A stretch of DNA of 51,759 nt, taken from positions 1-51,759 of the forward strand of contig USMI01000002.1 of the NCBI GenBank assembly GCA_900555735.1, given 5' to 3'. The translations under genes were made by a program, and so were the position numbers. Shown here one piece after another: positions 29,855 to 38,398 of this stretch. Below the pieces are notes generated by a model. That model was given only the letters and a program-made list of their open reading frames with translations, was not told the DNA's origin and searched no databases. The stretch comes from an uncultured Eubacteriales bacterium. GTDB taxonomy: Bacteria > Bacillota > Clostridia > Oscillospirales > Oscillospiraceae. The first letter of the stretch is position 1; the number at the start of each line of letters is the position of its first letter.

Positions 29855-31463
29855 CCTACCGCTGCGCGTGACCTTCTATGCCCGCGTTTCTACTGAGAAA
29901 GTGGAGCAGCAGGGCAGTTTGGAAAACCAAATTCAATACTACACAGAGTTCATCCAGAAAAATCCCAACTGGACGTACATCCCCGGTTACATAGACGAGG
30001 GCATTTCCGGCACAAGTACCTACAAACGGGACAGTTTCCTGCGGATGATCGCAGACGCCCAGCGGGGGATGTTTGACTTTATCATCACGAAGGAGATCTC
30101 TCGCTTCTCTCGTAATACGCTGGACAGCATCCAGTACACGCAGGAGCTGCTGGAGAACAATGTGGGCGTTCTATTCCAGAATGACAACATCAATACACTG
30201 GACAGCGATAGCGAGTTCCGATTGGTGGTCATGGCAGGTGTAGCACAGGACGAGGTACGCAAGCTCTCTGAGAGACTGAAATTCGGCTTTCGTCAATCTA
30301 TCAAGAACGGTCGTGTACTGGGCAATAATCGCTTGTGGGGCTATGATAAAAAGGACTGTAAGCTGACCATTATTCCGGAGCAGGCAGAGGCGGTAAAGCA
30401 GATATTTGAACTCTATGCCACCGGACAGTATGGACTTCGCAGCTTATCTCAGGAATTGACACGTCGCGGTTACACCAGCTTGCAGGGCAATGCATTTAAC
30501 ACGAGTACCATCGGCCATATCCTGCAAAATCCCAAATATAAGGGCTGGTATTGCGGCAACAAGACCCAATCGTTAGACTACCGCAAGAAAAAGACAGCGT
30601 TCCTCGACGAAAGTGAATGGGTATCCTATCCCGACCCGAATATTCCGGCCATCGTGTCGGAAGAAGTATGGGATAAGGCCAATGCCCTTTTTAAGCAGAG
30701 GAGCGCTCGTTCGAAAGCCTATGGCGTAGGGTATCAGAGCCGGTATCCCTACAGCGGCAAGATCATCTGTGGAAAGCATGGAACGTCCTTTCACCGGCAA
30801 TCCTTCAAAACGCAAGAGGGAGAAACGGAGTTTTGGAAATGTAAGATGTACCGTGAACACGGAAAAGCGGGCTGCGACCTGCCTACCATTCGCACCACGG
30901 AGCTGGATACTATTTTGGCAGAGCAGTTTCAGAAGCTGGTAAAGCATCAAAGACAGATCATCCGTCTGGTGATGGATTCCGTTACAAATACACAGAAGAA
31001 GGAAGACCACTCCAAGGAGATTGCCCGGTTGCAAGCGCAAATACAGCAGCTGGAGGACAAGAAAGAAAAGTTACTGGAGTTGAGTATGGCCGACGCCATT
31101 ACCATGCAGGAGTTCAAAAAGCGGAATAGCCGCTTCAATGAACAGATCACCTCGCTGCAAACACAAACGATTTCCTTGCAGCAACAGGAGCAGCAAAAGC
31201 AAATCGCAGCCACGGACACGGCTGTGCTGGAAAAGGCATTATGGGCAGATCTGAACTGCAAGGAGCCGATCCAATCAGAAGTGGTTGCCACGATCCTCGA
31301 CCACGCTGTGGTATGTGAGGACAGTGATGACAAACAAATCCATTTAGAACTCTATTTGCGGCTGGGGCAAACGGCTTCAGCCTATTATGAACGAGGCAAA
31401 TTAGCCTTCAAGAATGCATCTTCAAAAAATACTACACGCAGTCCGAAGAGCAGGAGGATCTGA
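29799..31463 (+). CDS. Large serine recombinase
   Basis: A 554-aa site-specific recombinase. The resolvase domain starts at FYARVSTEKVEQQGS with catalytic Ser31. DEGISGTSTYKR, FDFIITKEISRFSRNT and VMAGVAQDEVRKLSER follow. A recombinase domain (about residues 170-280), a zinc ribbon (ICGKHG, then WKCK and AGCDLP) and a coiled-coil (about 400-470) complete the family plan. The start at 29799 follows GGAGGAGGCCGATACCC. The last 15 or so codons and the stop (31461-31463) are formed by sigK DNA in another frame, so the protein's C-terminus must change when the element is excised. It is the likely integrase and excisionase for the element in sigK. Confidence 0.93.
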   Translation: MMTVRWLREQMRLGKSIYDLPLRVTFYARVSTEKVEQQGSLENQIQYYTEFIQKNPNWTYIPGYIDEGISGTSTYKRDSFLRMIADAQRGMFDFIITKEISRFSRNTLDSIQYTQELLENNVGVLFQNDNINTLDSDSEFRLVVMAGVAQDEVRKLSERLKFGFRQSIKNGRVLGNNRLWGYDKKDCKLTIIPEQAEAVKQIFELYATGQYGLRSLSQELTRRGYTSLQGNAFNTSTIGHILQNPKYKGWYCGNKTQSLDYRKKKTAFLDESEWVSYPDPNIPAIVSEEVWDKANALFKQRSARSKAYGVGYQSRYPYSGKIICGKHGTSFHRQSFKTQEGETEFWKCKMYREHGKAGCDLPTIRTTELDTILAEQFQKLVKHQRQIIRLVMDSVTNTQKKEDHSKEIARLQAQIQQLEDKKEKLLELSMADAITMQEFKKRNSRFNEQITSLQTQTISLQQQEQQKQIAATDTAVLEKALWADLNCKEPIQSEVVATILDHAVVCEDSDDKQIHLELYLRLGQTASAYYERGKLAFKNASSKNTTRSPKSRRI

Positions 31464-31921
31464 TCTCCATCGGCACGATCGGCCTCATCAAGGCCGTGAA
31501 CACCTTCAAGCCCGACAAGGGCATCCGTCTGGCAACATACGCCAGCAGGTGTATTGAAAATGAAATCCTGATGTACTTTCGTGCGCGGAAAAAGCTGCAG
31601 GGCGAGGTATCCCTCAGCGATACCCTCGAAACAGACAGCGACGGCAGCGACCTGTCCATCGGCGATGTGGTGGGCAAAAGCGACACCATGCTGGATGACC
31701 TGCAGGACCGGGATGACCGCATCCTTGTGCGGCGGCTGGTGGCGGAGCGGCTGACAGAGCGTGAGGCGGACATCATCCGCCGCCGCTATGGACTGGACGG
31801 CCATATGCCCCAGACTCAGCGGCAGGTGGCCGCCGTGTACCACATCAGCCGGAGCTATGTATCGCGCATTGAGAAAAAGGCGCTGGGAAAGCTGGAGGAG
31901 GCCCTGCGGGAATTTCTTTGA
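31417..31921 (+). pseudogene. sigK: sigK 3' part, separated from its 5' part by the inserted element
   Basis: The frame reads IFKKYYTQSEEQEDLISIGT from 31418 and goes on through LATYASRCIENEILMYFRAR to SRSYVSRIEKKALGKL and the stop at 31921. This is sigma-K from region 2 to region 4.2, missing about 65-70 N-terminal residues including the start. Upstream the frame meets a stop within recombinase sequence at about 31388, so no complete sigma factor can be made from this copy. The SRSYVSRIEK end favours sigma-K over sigma-E. In B. subtilis and C. difficile the skin elements split the same gene and are removed in the mother cell. The 5' half is expected left of this window. Confidence 0.88.
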
Positions 31922-31936
31922 CGCCTGTATCGAAAA

Positions 31937-31970
31937 AGGAAGCCCTGCTGCCAAAGCAGCAGGGCTTCCC
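31937..31970. terminator. sigK terminator hairpin, left copy (IS target duplication)
   Basis: A 34-base segment beginning AGGAAGCCCTGCTGC that folds as a stem of 14 bp with loop CAAA. An identical 34-base copy is at 33489-33522, on the other side of the insertion sequence. It lies 16 bases after the sigK stop. Confidence 0.85.
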
Positions 31971-33488
31971 CAGCCTGTCAAAGAACGCCAGTTCTCGTTA
32001 TGCGAGAGCTGGCGTTTTAGTCGTATCAAAGAAGAAATAGGGCAGAAAAACAAAGAAATCAGAGCGGCTCCACTTCCAGAGGGCCAGTTTTTTGAGATTC
32101 ATAGCAGCATATTTAAGCCTCACCCATGCCGAGACACGGGCCAGACCTCGGTGGTGTGTATAGCGCATGGCATGTTTTTCTTTTGCATCCGCAAAAACAC
32201 GCTCAATGGTTTGTTTTCTCATGGCATAGATTTCTTTGCCGCGTTCCGTTTTCCGCAGCTGTTCAACTAAGTCGAGAAATTCCTGCCAGATATGGGTTGT
32301 GAGCATCCGCTGTCCGTTTTCATTTGCACCACAAACGCTTCTGCAGGGACAATCTTTGCAGACCTGGGTGGCACTGCGGTAAGTTCGTTTTCCATCTTTG
32401 CTGGTAGTCGTATGTCTCAGTTCATGTCCTCCGGGGCAGACAAAGCTGTCATTTACCACATTGTAGGTGAAATCCCAAGGCTTGAACGTATCCTTCTTTC
32501 CTTTGTATCGGGTATAGGGCAGAATTGGGATCCTGCTGTCCTCAATTACTTTTTTGGCAATCCACGGGGTCTTGTAGCCGGCATCCATCGTTACAAATTT
32601 GACTTCTGGAAATCTGTCTGTGACCTTGTCATATACTGCGTCCCATGCCACGCTGTCACTTACATTTCCTGCGGTGACTTCAACACCCAACACAAAGCCG
32701 TGCTTGTCGCAGGCTGTATGTGCTTCGTAGGCAAATTGCCGTTCGTGTTCTCCTTTTACGAACATTCCGCAGTCCGGGTCTGTGGTGGAAACAGTCTTTT
32801 CTGCGGTTTCCTGTGAGCCTCCAACCCCCTGATTTTCGTCGTCATCGTCTTCTATGGGCTTCTTGCCCAGCTTTTCTCTTTCCGCGTTGACCTCTCTGCG
32901 CAGTTGCCCGGAGTAGACCCTTGCTGCCCTCGCAACCTGTTCCTTCTGGAACTTTTTCTTGTTGGCGCTGGCTTTGATGTGGGTGCCGTCAATGAAAATT
33001 GCGCTGGTGTCCAGCATTCTGTTGTTCAGTGCTTTGTTGAGAATATGCTCAAATATCTCACTGGTCAGCTCATCCGGGAAGCGCTGGCAGAAAGCATAGC
33101 TCACTGTCGCAAAGTGCGGAATATGATCCAGCAGCCCATACCCAAGAAACCACCGATATGCTACATTCACCTGAATTTCCCGGTAGGTCTGCCGCAGAGA
33201 CGGTTTTCCGAACAAATGCTGAATGAGTACCATTTTTATGAGCACAACCGGATCTGTGCCGGGACGGCCGTTGTCATGGCAGTAATACGGGTCTATCCGT
33301 TCATACAGCCACTCATAATCCATGACCTTTTCTATTTTCCGCAGCAGATGGTCCTTCGGTACCAGCGCTTCCAAATCTACGATGATTGGCTCATGCCGTG
33401 CGTCTTTTCTCCAGCCTTCCATGTAAACACCCCCGTTTCTTCTATTATAGCAGAAACAGGGGCGTTTGCGTAGTTTTTTGACAGGCTG
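31971..33488 (-). mobile_element. IS1182-family insertion sequence (about 1518 bp)
   Basis: The ends are imperfect inverted repeats: CAGCCTGTCAAAGAAC at the left and CAGCCTGTCAAAAAAC at the right (on the minus strand). The element carries one transposase gene. It is flanked by identical 34-base copies of a palindromic terminator, which is best explained as a long target-site duplication. A small hairpin at about 31988-32015 closes the transposase transcript. The direct repeats are identical, so insertion is recent. Confidence 0.85.
31998..33422 (-). CDS. IS1182-family DDE transposase
   Basis: A 474-aa transposase. The catalytic triad candidates are the Asp in IFIDGTHIKASANKKK, the Asp in FVTMDAGYKTPW and the Glu in QTIERVFADAKEKHAMRYTH. 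The N-terminal YCHDNGRPGTDPVVLIKMVL and the zinc-like CKDCPCRSVCG stretch are typical of the family. The start at 33422 follows GGGGGTGTTTAC; a longer frame upstream crosses the inverted repeat into flanking DNA and is not used. The gene looks intact and therefore possibly active. Confidence 0.92.
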   Translation of the reverse strand: MEGWRKDARHEPIIVDLEALVPKDHLLRKIEKVMDYEWLYERIDPYYCHDNGRPGTDPVVLIKMVLIQHLFGKPSLRQTYREIQVNVAYRWFLGYGLLDHIPHFATVSYAFCQRFPDELTSEIFEHILNKALNNRMLDTSAIFIDGTHIKASANKKKFQKEQVARAARVYSGQLRREVNAEREKLGKKPIEDDDDENQGVGGSQETAEKTVSTTDPDCGMFVKGEHERQFAYEAHTACDKHGFVLGVEVTAGNVSDSVAWDAVYDKVTDRFPEVKFVTMDAGYKTPWIAKKVIEDSRIPILPYTRYKGKKDTFKPWDFTYNVVNDSFVCPGGHELRHTTTSKDGKRTYRSATQVCKDCPCRSVCGANENGQRMLTTHIWQEFLDLVEQLRKTERGKEIYAMRKQTIERVFADAKEKHAMRYTHHRGLARVSAWVRLKYAAMNLKKLALWKWSRSDFFVFLPYFFFDTTKTPALA

Positions 33489-33522
33489 AGGAAGCCCTGC
33501 TGCCAAAGCAGCAGGGCTTCCC
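33489..33522. terminator. sigK/LTA-synthase terminator hairpin, right copy
   Basis: Identical to 31937-31970. It now lies between the insertion sequence and the convergent LTA-synthase-like gene (stop at 33531) and can act for that gene on the minus strand. Confidence 0.85.
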
Positions 33523-33530
33523 TATAATTA

Positions 33531-35696
33531 TTACGAACCGCCCAGATAGTTTTGCGTGGTATCCAGCAGCTCCTCTTCCGGATCGTCCACCGTATCGTCG
33601 ACATTGCTGTCAGGTGTCACCACGGGAGCCTGCATGACATAGGTCGCCTGCGGATGGTGCAGCACCACACCGGCATAGTCGTACTGGATCAGCTGGCGGG
33701 CGTAGGAGTACTTGGCGTCCACCAGCGCGGTAACGGTATCCACATAATCGTCCGCCACCGTGATGCCGGGATTGGGGGTAAAGGTACGGGTCTTGGCATC
33801 GTAGGTGCCTGCGGCGGTGATCCAGCTGTTGCCCCGGTTGGTGGGCAGGATCACCAGCGGCATGCAGGTGGATGCCTGAGAGGCGTTATAGTTCTCGGCA
33901 AACACGTCCCGTCCCGACAGCAGGCGGGAGTCGTAGGTCAGGCCGAACAGGTTGCTGAGGGTGGGAACGATATCAATGGAGGAGCAGGGCGTATCGACGG
34001 TGACCGGCTGCTCCATGCTGCCGCTCCAAAGAATCAGGGTGTTGCGGTAGCGGGAGATGTCCAGCTCGCTGTCCTGCAGGCCGCTGAGCTCCTGATAGTA
34101 GTCCCCGCTGTCGGTGACCAGCGCATAGGGATAATGGTCGGCAGTCAGGCAGATGACGGTATCATCGGCGATACCGGCGGTCTCCAGCTGCTCCAGCAGG
34201 TATTGAAGGGCGTATTCCAGCTCCAGATTGGCGGCGATATAGCCCTGCACCGGCTGGGAAGCGTTGGGATAGGCGGCCACGGCAGCCTCGCGGTTCTTGG
34301 CGGACATGGCGTTGCCCCAGCCCCAGTTGGCATGGCCGCTGACGGTCATATAGTAGGCGTGGAAGGGCTTGCCGTTTTGCACATAGTCCTCGATATAGGC
34401 CGGAGCCGTCAGCTCCATCATCTCCAGATCGGAGTAGGGCCAGCCGGGGCCGGTGATGTTCAGGCCGTTGCCCTGTCCGTAGTAGTCATAGCCCAGATTG
34501 GGGTGGGTCAGGTGACGGTTATAATAGGTGTAGGCGTTGTTGTGATAGGCCACAGTGGTATAGCCCAGCGCCCGGAACTGGTTGCCCAGCGCAAAGGGCA
34601 TATAGTCCTTGTGGCTGACATAGAAGCTGAGGTTATTGTTGATCCATGTGGGGATCACGCCAGTCATGGCGGCAAACTCGCCGCCGGTGGTGGACTGGCC
34701 CCAGCCGGGCTGGTAGTAGTTATTGAACACAAAGCCCTCATGGGTCAGCTTATACAGGGTGGGCGTCAGCTCCTTGCTGATGACGTAGGGCGAGAACGCC
34801 TCGGCGGTGATCTGGATCAGATTCTTCCCCTTGAACATACCGGTGTATTCGTTCTTCTGGCTGGCGGTAAGGCTGCTGAAGTACTTGTGCATGTTGGCCA
34901 GTGTCTGGCCGCCTACCAGCTGAGACTCCGCCTCGAAATCCAGATCCATCTTGTTGTAGTCATAGGCCATCGGTTCCGGCGAGGGTTCCGGCTCCGGATC
35001 CACCACCTCGATCACCGGTGCGTCAGGCAGGCCGAACAGCGCATACTGGATCTCCAGCCGCACGGAAGCGGACAGGCCGAAATTGGGCACAGCGCGATCC
35101 GTGATGAAATTGTAGGTGTAATCGGCCTTGTACTCGCCGGTATAGCACAGGGCGGAGCCGGCGGCCTGAAACACGATGAAGCCCGCCAGCGCCAGCAGCC
35201 GCGTTCTGCCGCGCAGTTGTCTGCCCGGCAGCAGATGGCGGCGAAATACGATCAGCGCCGCCAGCGGCACAAAGGCCAGCAGGATAAAGGGCAGACGGCT
35301 CACAATGATCTCCAGCATGGTGGTGAAGAAATTGCCCACCACATTGCCGGTCATCTGCATGACGAAGCCAAGGCCCCAATAGGTCTTGAAATAGCTCTTG
35401 CAGCAGTATTCGATGCATGTCAGCACCGTCCAGCCCACGCACAGGACATAGGTGACGATGTGAGCGGCCTTCCGGGGCAGCAGATCCACCAGTGCCGACA
35501 GCAGCAGGCCCATAGCGGCGGAAAACAGCAGGATATACACCAGCGGCATCCCCAGAAACTCCGCGCTGCGGTCAAATATATGCATCAGCAGCTCATGATA
35601 GATGATCGCCAGCGGAAGGAAAAACAGCGGCCACAGGCTCCGCTTCGGGGCATTCTGCGGCGTCTGCTCCAGATGTGTGTGATTCTCGTGCTCCAT
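33531..35696 (-). CDS. LTA-synthase-family membrane sulfatase-fold protein
   Basis: A 721-aa protein. Five membrane segments fill residues about 20-195. An extracellular alkaline-phosphatase-like domain follows: LIQITAEAFSPYVIS carries the region before the catalytic Thr, and PGWGQSTTGGEFAAMTGV has the nucleophile context. MTVSGHANWGW and CLTADHYPYAL supply metal ligands. Family members polymerise glycerol phosphate from phosphatidylglycerol onto a lipid anchor. A Pro/Glu-rich linker (EVVDPEPEPSPEPM) joins the two parts. Whether this one makes lipoteichoic acid or another phosphoglycerol decoration is unclear. A promoter is visible at 35764-35792. Confidence 0.88.
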   Translation of the reverse strand: MEHENHTHLEQTPQNAPKRSLWPLFFLPLAIIYHELLMHIFDRSAEFLGMPLVYILLFSAAMGLLLSALVDLLPRKAAHIVTYVLCVGWTVLTCIEYCCKSYFKTYWGLGFVMQMTGNVVGNFFTTMLEIIVSRLPFILLAFVPLAALIVFRRHLLPGRQLRGRTRLLALAGFIVFQAAGSALCYTGEYKADYTYNFITDRAVPNFGLSASVRLEIQYALFGLPDAPVIEVVDPEPEPSPEPMAYDYNKMDLDFEAESQLVGGQTLANMHKYFSSLTASQKNEYTGMFKGKNLIQITAEAFSPYVISKELTPTLYKLTHEGFVFNNYYQPGWGQSTTGGEFAAMTGVIPTWINNNLSFYVSHKDYMPFALGNQFRALGYTTVAYHNNAYTYYNRHLTHPNLGYDYYGQGNGLNITGPGWPYSDLEMMELTAPAYIEDYVQNGKPFHAYYMTVSGHANWGWGNAMSAKNREAAVAAYPNASQPVQGYIAANLELEYALQYLLEQLETAGIADDTVICLTADHYPYALVTDSGDYYQELSGLQDSELDISRYRNTLILWSGSMEQPVTVDTPCSSIDIVPTLSNLFGLTYDSRLLSGRDVFAENYNASQASTCMPLVILPTNRGNSWITAAGTYDAKTRTFTPNPGITVADDYVDTVTALVDAKYSYARQLIQYDYAGVVLHHPQATYVMQAPVVTPDSNVDDTVDDPEEELLDTTQNYLGGS

Positions 35697-35763
35697 AGGG
35701 TCTCCTTATCGTCCCGAAGGACGCGATCAAATTGGAAAATCTTGTCGAACGGACAGTCTTAAT

Positions 35764-35792
35764 ATAGTAGCACGCTTTATCCGGATTTGCAA
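35764..35792 (-). promoter_or_regulatory. Sigma-A promoter for the LTA-synthase-like gene
   Basis: On the minus strand TTGCAA (35787-35792), a 17-base spacer and TACTAT (35764-35769), about 70 bases before the start codon. Confidence 0.6.
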
Positions 35793-35856
35793 CGGTGACG
35801 GCCCGTATCTCACGAAAAATTTACAATTTGATATTTGCTGATTTTGGCGTCGGATA

Positions 35857-37068
35857 TCAGTCGTCCCAGCCGTTAAACTTGCCCACGTTGCCAAAGGTAA
35901 TCGCGCCCTTGCCGTATTTACCCCGGATGGCATCCATGGCCTGCTCCAGCTTCTCCTGCTTCTCGCTCCGCTTGGGCGTTTCCCCGCCCAGCAGGTCCAG
36001 CTGCTCAAAGCTGTCGGCATTCTCGGTGAGATACAGCGCCGTGATGGTCAAGGCGCGGATGGGGTCGGGGGCGTGCCACGACTGCTGGGCCAGCGCCAGC
36101 GCCGCGCGGTAGATATCCTTCTGCAGATGGGTGGGGCTGTCCAGCCGCATCTGCCGGCTGAACTGGCGGAACTGGGCGTTCCGGATGGTCAGCGCCACGC
36201 CTCCGCAGTACATGCCATAGCGGCGCAGGCGGCCCGCCACGCTGTCGGACAGCACCGCAAGGCCGGAGCGCACCTCCTCCCACCGGGTAAGGTTCCGGGG
36301 AAAGGTGGTGCCGTTGCCCACGGATTTCACCGGCTCGGTCTCGTGCTGGGGACGGACAGGGCTGTTCTCCAGACCGTTGGCGTAGTCGTGGAGCTGTGCG
36401 CCGTGCTTGCCCAATAGTGTCTCCAGATTCTGCCGGGGAAATTCCGCCAGCTGGCCGATGGTCTCCACACCGTACTGGTGCAGCAGCTTTCGGGTGGAGC
36501 CGCCCACGCCCAGCAGGTCTCCCACCGGCAGCGGCCACACGATATCCTTCCAGTTGTCCCGGCTGATGACGGTGGTGGCGTCGGGCTTTTTATAGTCGCT
36601 GCCCAGCTTGGCAAAGATCTTATTGAAGCTGACGCCCACCGAAATAGTCAGACCCAGCTCCTGCCGCAGCCGGTCCCGCAGCTGGTCGGCAATGGCCTTG
36701 CCGTCGCCGCCGAACAGGTGCATGCTGCCGGTGATGTCCAGCCAGCTCTCGTCGATGCCGAAGGGCTCCACCAGATCGGTATACTGGCCGTAAATGGCGT
36801 TGATCTTCCGGCTGTACTCCTTATACAGGCTGTGGTGGGGCGGCAGGGTGATAAGATGAGGTGCCTTCTGTCTGGCCTGCCAGATGGTCTCCGCCGTTTT
36901 GACGCCCAGCTGCTTGGCGGCCTCGTTCTTGGCCAGCACGATGCCGTGGCGGGACTCCGGATCGCCGCACACCGCCACCGGCACGTCCCGCAGCGCCGGA
37001 TAGCTCAATAGCTCCACCGACGCGAAAAAGCAGTTCAGGTCGCAGTGCAGGATCACTCTGTCCTTCAT
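35857..37068 (-). CDS. dinB: DNA polymerase IV (Y-family)
   Basis: A 403-aa translesion polymerase. The palm motifs are VILHCDLNCFFASVE (first catalytic Asp, about residues 5-19) and GIDESWLDITGS (Asp-Glu pair). SVGVSFNKIFAKLGSDYKKP and the helix-hairpin-helix stretch LLGVGGSTRKLLHQYGVETIGQL follow. The little-finger domain is present, and a C-terminal QLDLLGG resembles a beta-clamp binding motif (QLxLF). The start at 37068 is chosen because GAGGAGGAGTGGC precedes it; a start at 37089 lacks such a site. Confidence 0.93.
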   Translation of the reverse strand: MKDRVILHCDLNCFFASVELLSYPALRDVPVAVCGDPESRHGIVLAKNEAAKQLGVKTAETIWQARQKAPHLITLPPHHSLYKEYSRKINAIYGQYTDLVEPFGIDESWLDITGSMHLFGGDGKAIADQLRDRLRQELGLTISVGVSFNKIFAKLGSDYKKPDATTVISRDNWKDIVWPLPVGDLLGVGGSTRKLLHQYGVETIGQLAEFPRQNLETLLGKHGAQLHDYANGLENSPVRPQHETEPVKSVGNGTTFPRNLTRWEEVRSGLAVLSDSVAGRLRRYGMYCGGVALTIRNAQFRQFSRQMRLDSPTHLQKDIYRAALALAQQSWHAPDPIRALTITALYLTENADSFEQLDLLGGETPKRSEKQEKLEQAMDAIRGKYGKGAITFGNVGKFNGWDD

Positions 37069-37154
37069 GCCACTCCTCCTCTCGCTCATTTGTTCGAGGA
37101 TAGTATACCACGTTTTTCGGAATTTGAAAAGAGAAAAAGCTTACTTGACAGCTA

Positions 37155-37163
37155 TGATATAAT
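37155..37163 (+). promoter_or_regulatory. Extended -10 promoter for the DEAD-box helicase gene
   Basis: TGATATAAT, with TATAAT at 37158-37163 and the TG of an extended -10, 41 bases before the start codon. No -35 at the right distance is evident. Confidence 0.5.
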
Positions 37164-37204
37164 AGGAATGATTGAAATTTTTGAGAAATAAGAGGAAAAA
37201 CGCT

Positions 37205-38359
37205 ATGGAGATCACCCAAGGGGTGGATTTTGAGAGCTTCGGCCTGTCCGAAGCCACGCTGCGGGCTATCCGCAACAAGGGATATACCATATCCACGCCG
37301 GTGCAGGCCGGCTGCATCCCGCCCATGATGGCGGGCAGGGACGTCATCGCCAAGGCCCCTACCGGCACCGGCAAGACCATGGCCTTCGGCATCCCCATTA
37401 TTGAAAAGATCGACCCGGAAAGTGAAGAGGTGCAGGCGGTCATCATGGCCCCCACCCGTGAGCTGGCCATGCAGATCACCGACGAGATGCGGGACATCGC
37501 CGTGTATCACGAGGGTGTACGGCTGGTGTGCCTGTACGGTGGCCAGCCCATCGGCAAGCAGATCAACGCCCTGAAGCGCAAGCCCCAGATCGTGGTGGCC
37601 ACGCCGGGCCGTCTCAGCGACCATATGAAGCGCCGCACCGTGGTGCTGAAGGCCGTTAAGACCGTGGTGCTGGACGAGGCGGACCGTATGCTGGACATGG
37701 GCTTCATCCACGATGTGACCCGTATTCTGGACAAGATCCCCAGCCGCGAGAATCTGGGCATGTTCTCCGCCACCATTTCCCGTGAGGTCATGGACATCTC
37801 ATGGGTCTATCAGCGGGATCCGGAGGAGATCACCGTGCAGGCCACCAAAGAGAACAAGCCCGACATCCTGCAATACCGCATCGAGGTGCCCTCCGACGGC
37901 AAGGTGGACGCCATCGCCAGAATTCTGGAGCACGAGGGCTATGACCGGGTGATCTGCTTCTGCAACACCAAGGGCAACACCGAGCGGCTCACCAAGTTCC
38001 TGCAAATGCGGGGCGTGGACGCCAAGTGCATCCATGGCGACATTCCCCAGAGCAAGCGTGAGGCTGTCATGCAGCAGTTTCGCGACGGCAAGCTGCGGGT
38101 GTTTGTGGCCACCGATGTGGCCAGCCGCGGCATCGACGTGGACGACGTGGACGCCGTGTTCAACTACGACGTGCCGGAGGAAAACGAGTATTACATCCAC
38201 CGCATCGGCCGGACAGGCCGTGCCAAGCGCCACGGTGTGGCCTACACGCTGCTGAGCGATTTCCCCAGCCGTATGCGGCTGGACGACATCGTCCGCAACA
38301 CCCGCAGCCAGATCGTGGCGGCGAAGCTGGCGGAGGACGGCAGCGTGGTGGCGGAGTGA
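37205..38359 (+). CDS. DEAD-box ATP-dependent RNA helicase
   Basis: A 384-aa helicase core that remodels RNA. Motifs in order: Q-motif region FGLSEATLRAIRNKGYTISTPVQ, motif I APTGTGKT, Ia APTRELAMQ, Ib TPGRLSD, motif II DEAD, motif III SAT, motif V ATDVASRGIDVDDVD, motif VI HRIGRTGR. There is no C-terminal RNA-binding extension, so the protein is at the short end of the family. The start at 37205 follows AAGAGGAAAAACGCT. It is divergent from dinB. Confidence 0.92.
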   Translation: MEITQGVDFESFGLSEATLRAIRNKGYTISTPVQAGCIPPMMAGRDVIAKAPTGTGKTMAFGIPIIEKIDPESEEVQAVIMAPTRELAMQITDEMRDIAVYHEGVRLVCLYGGQPIGKQINALKRKPQIVVATPGRLSDHMKRRTVVLKAVKTVVLDEADRMLDMGFIHDVTRILDKIPSRENLGMFSATISREVMDISWVYQRDPEEITVQATKENKPDILQYRIEVPSDGKVDAIARILEHEGYDRVICFCNTKGNTERLTKFLQMRGVDAKCIHGDIPQSKREAVMQQFRDGKLRVFVATDVASRGIDVDDVDAVFNYDVPEENEYYIHRIGRTGRAKRHGVAYTLLSDFPSRMRLDDIVRNTRSQIVAAKLAEDGSVVAE

Positions 38360-38398
38360 AATTGCCGCACTTCCCCGCACCCCTGAAAGGAGCATTCC

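Noticed and set aside
31417..31921. Reading the sigma fragment as an intact small sigma factor starting at 31496
   Set aside because: A start there would lack most of region 2, has no ribosome binding site, and the homologous frame continues upstream to the element junction.
33552..35762. Open frame of 736 aa on the plus strand opposite the LTA-synthase-like gene
   Set aside because: The opposite strand has a complete membrane plus sulfatase-fold protein; this frame has repetitive antisense composition and no ribosome binding site.
37147..37163. TTGACA-TATAAT promoter before the helicase gene
   Set aside because: The two hexamers are only seven bases apart, so the TTGACA cannot be the -35 partner; the extended -10 is kept instead.
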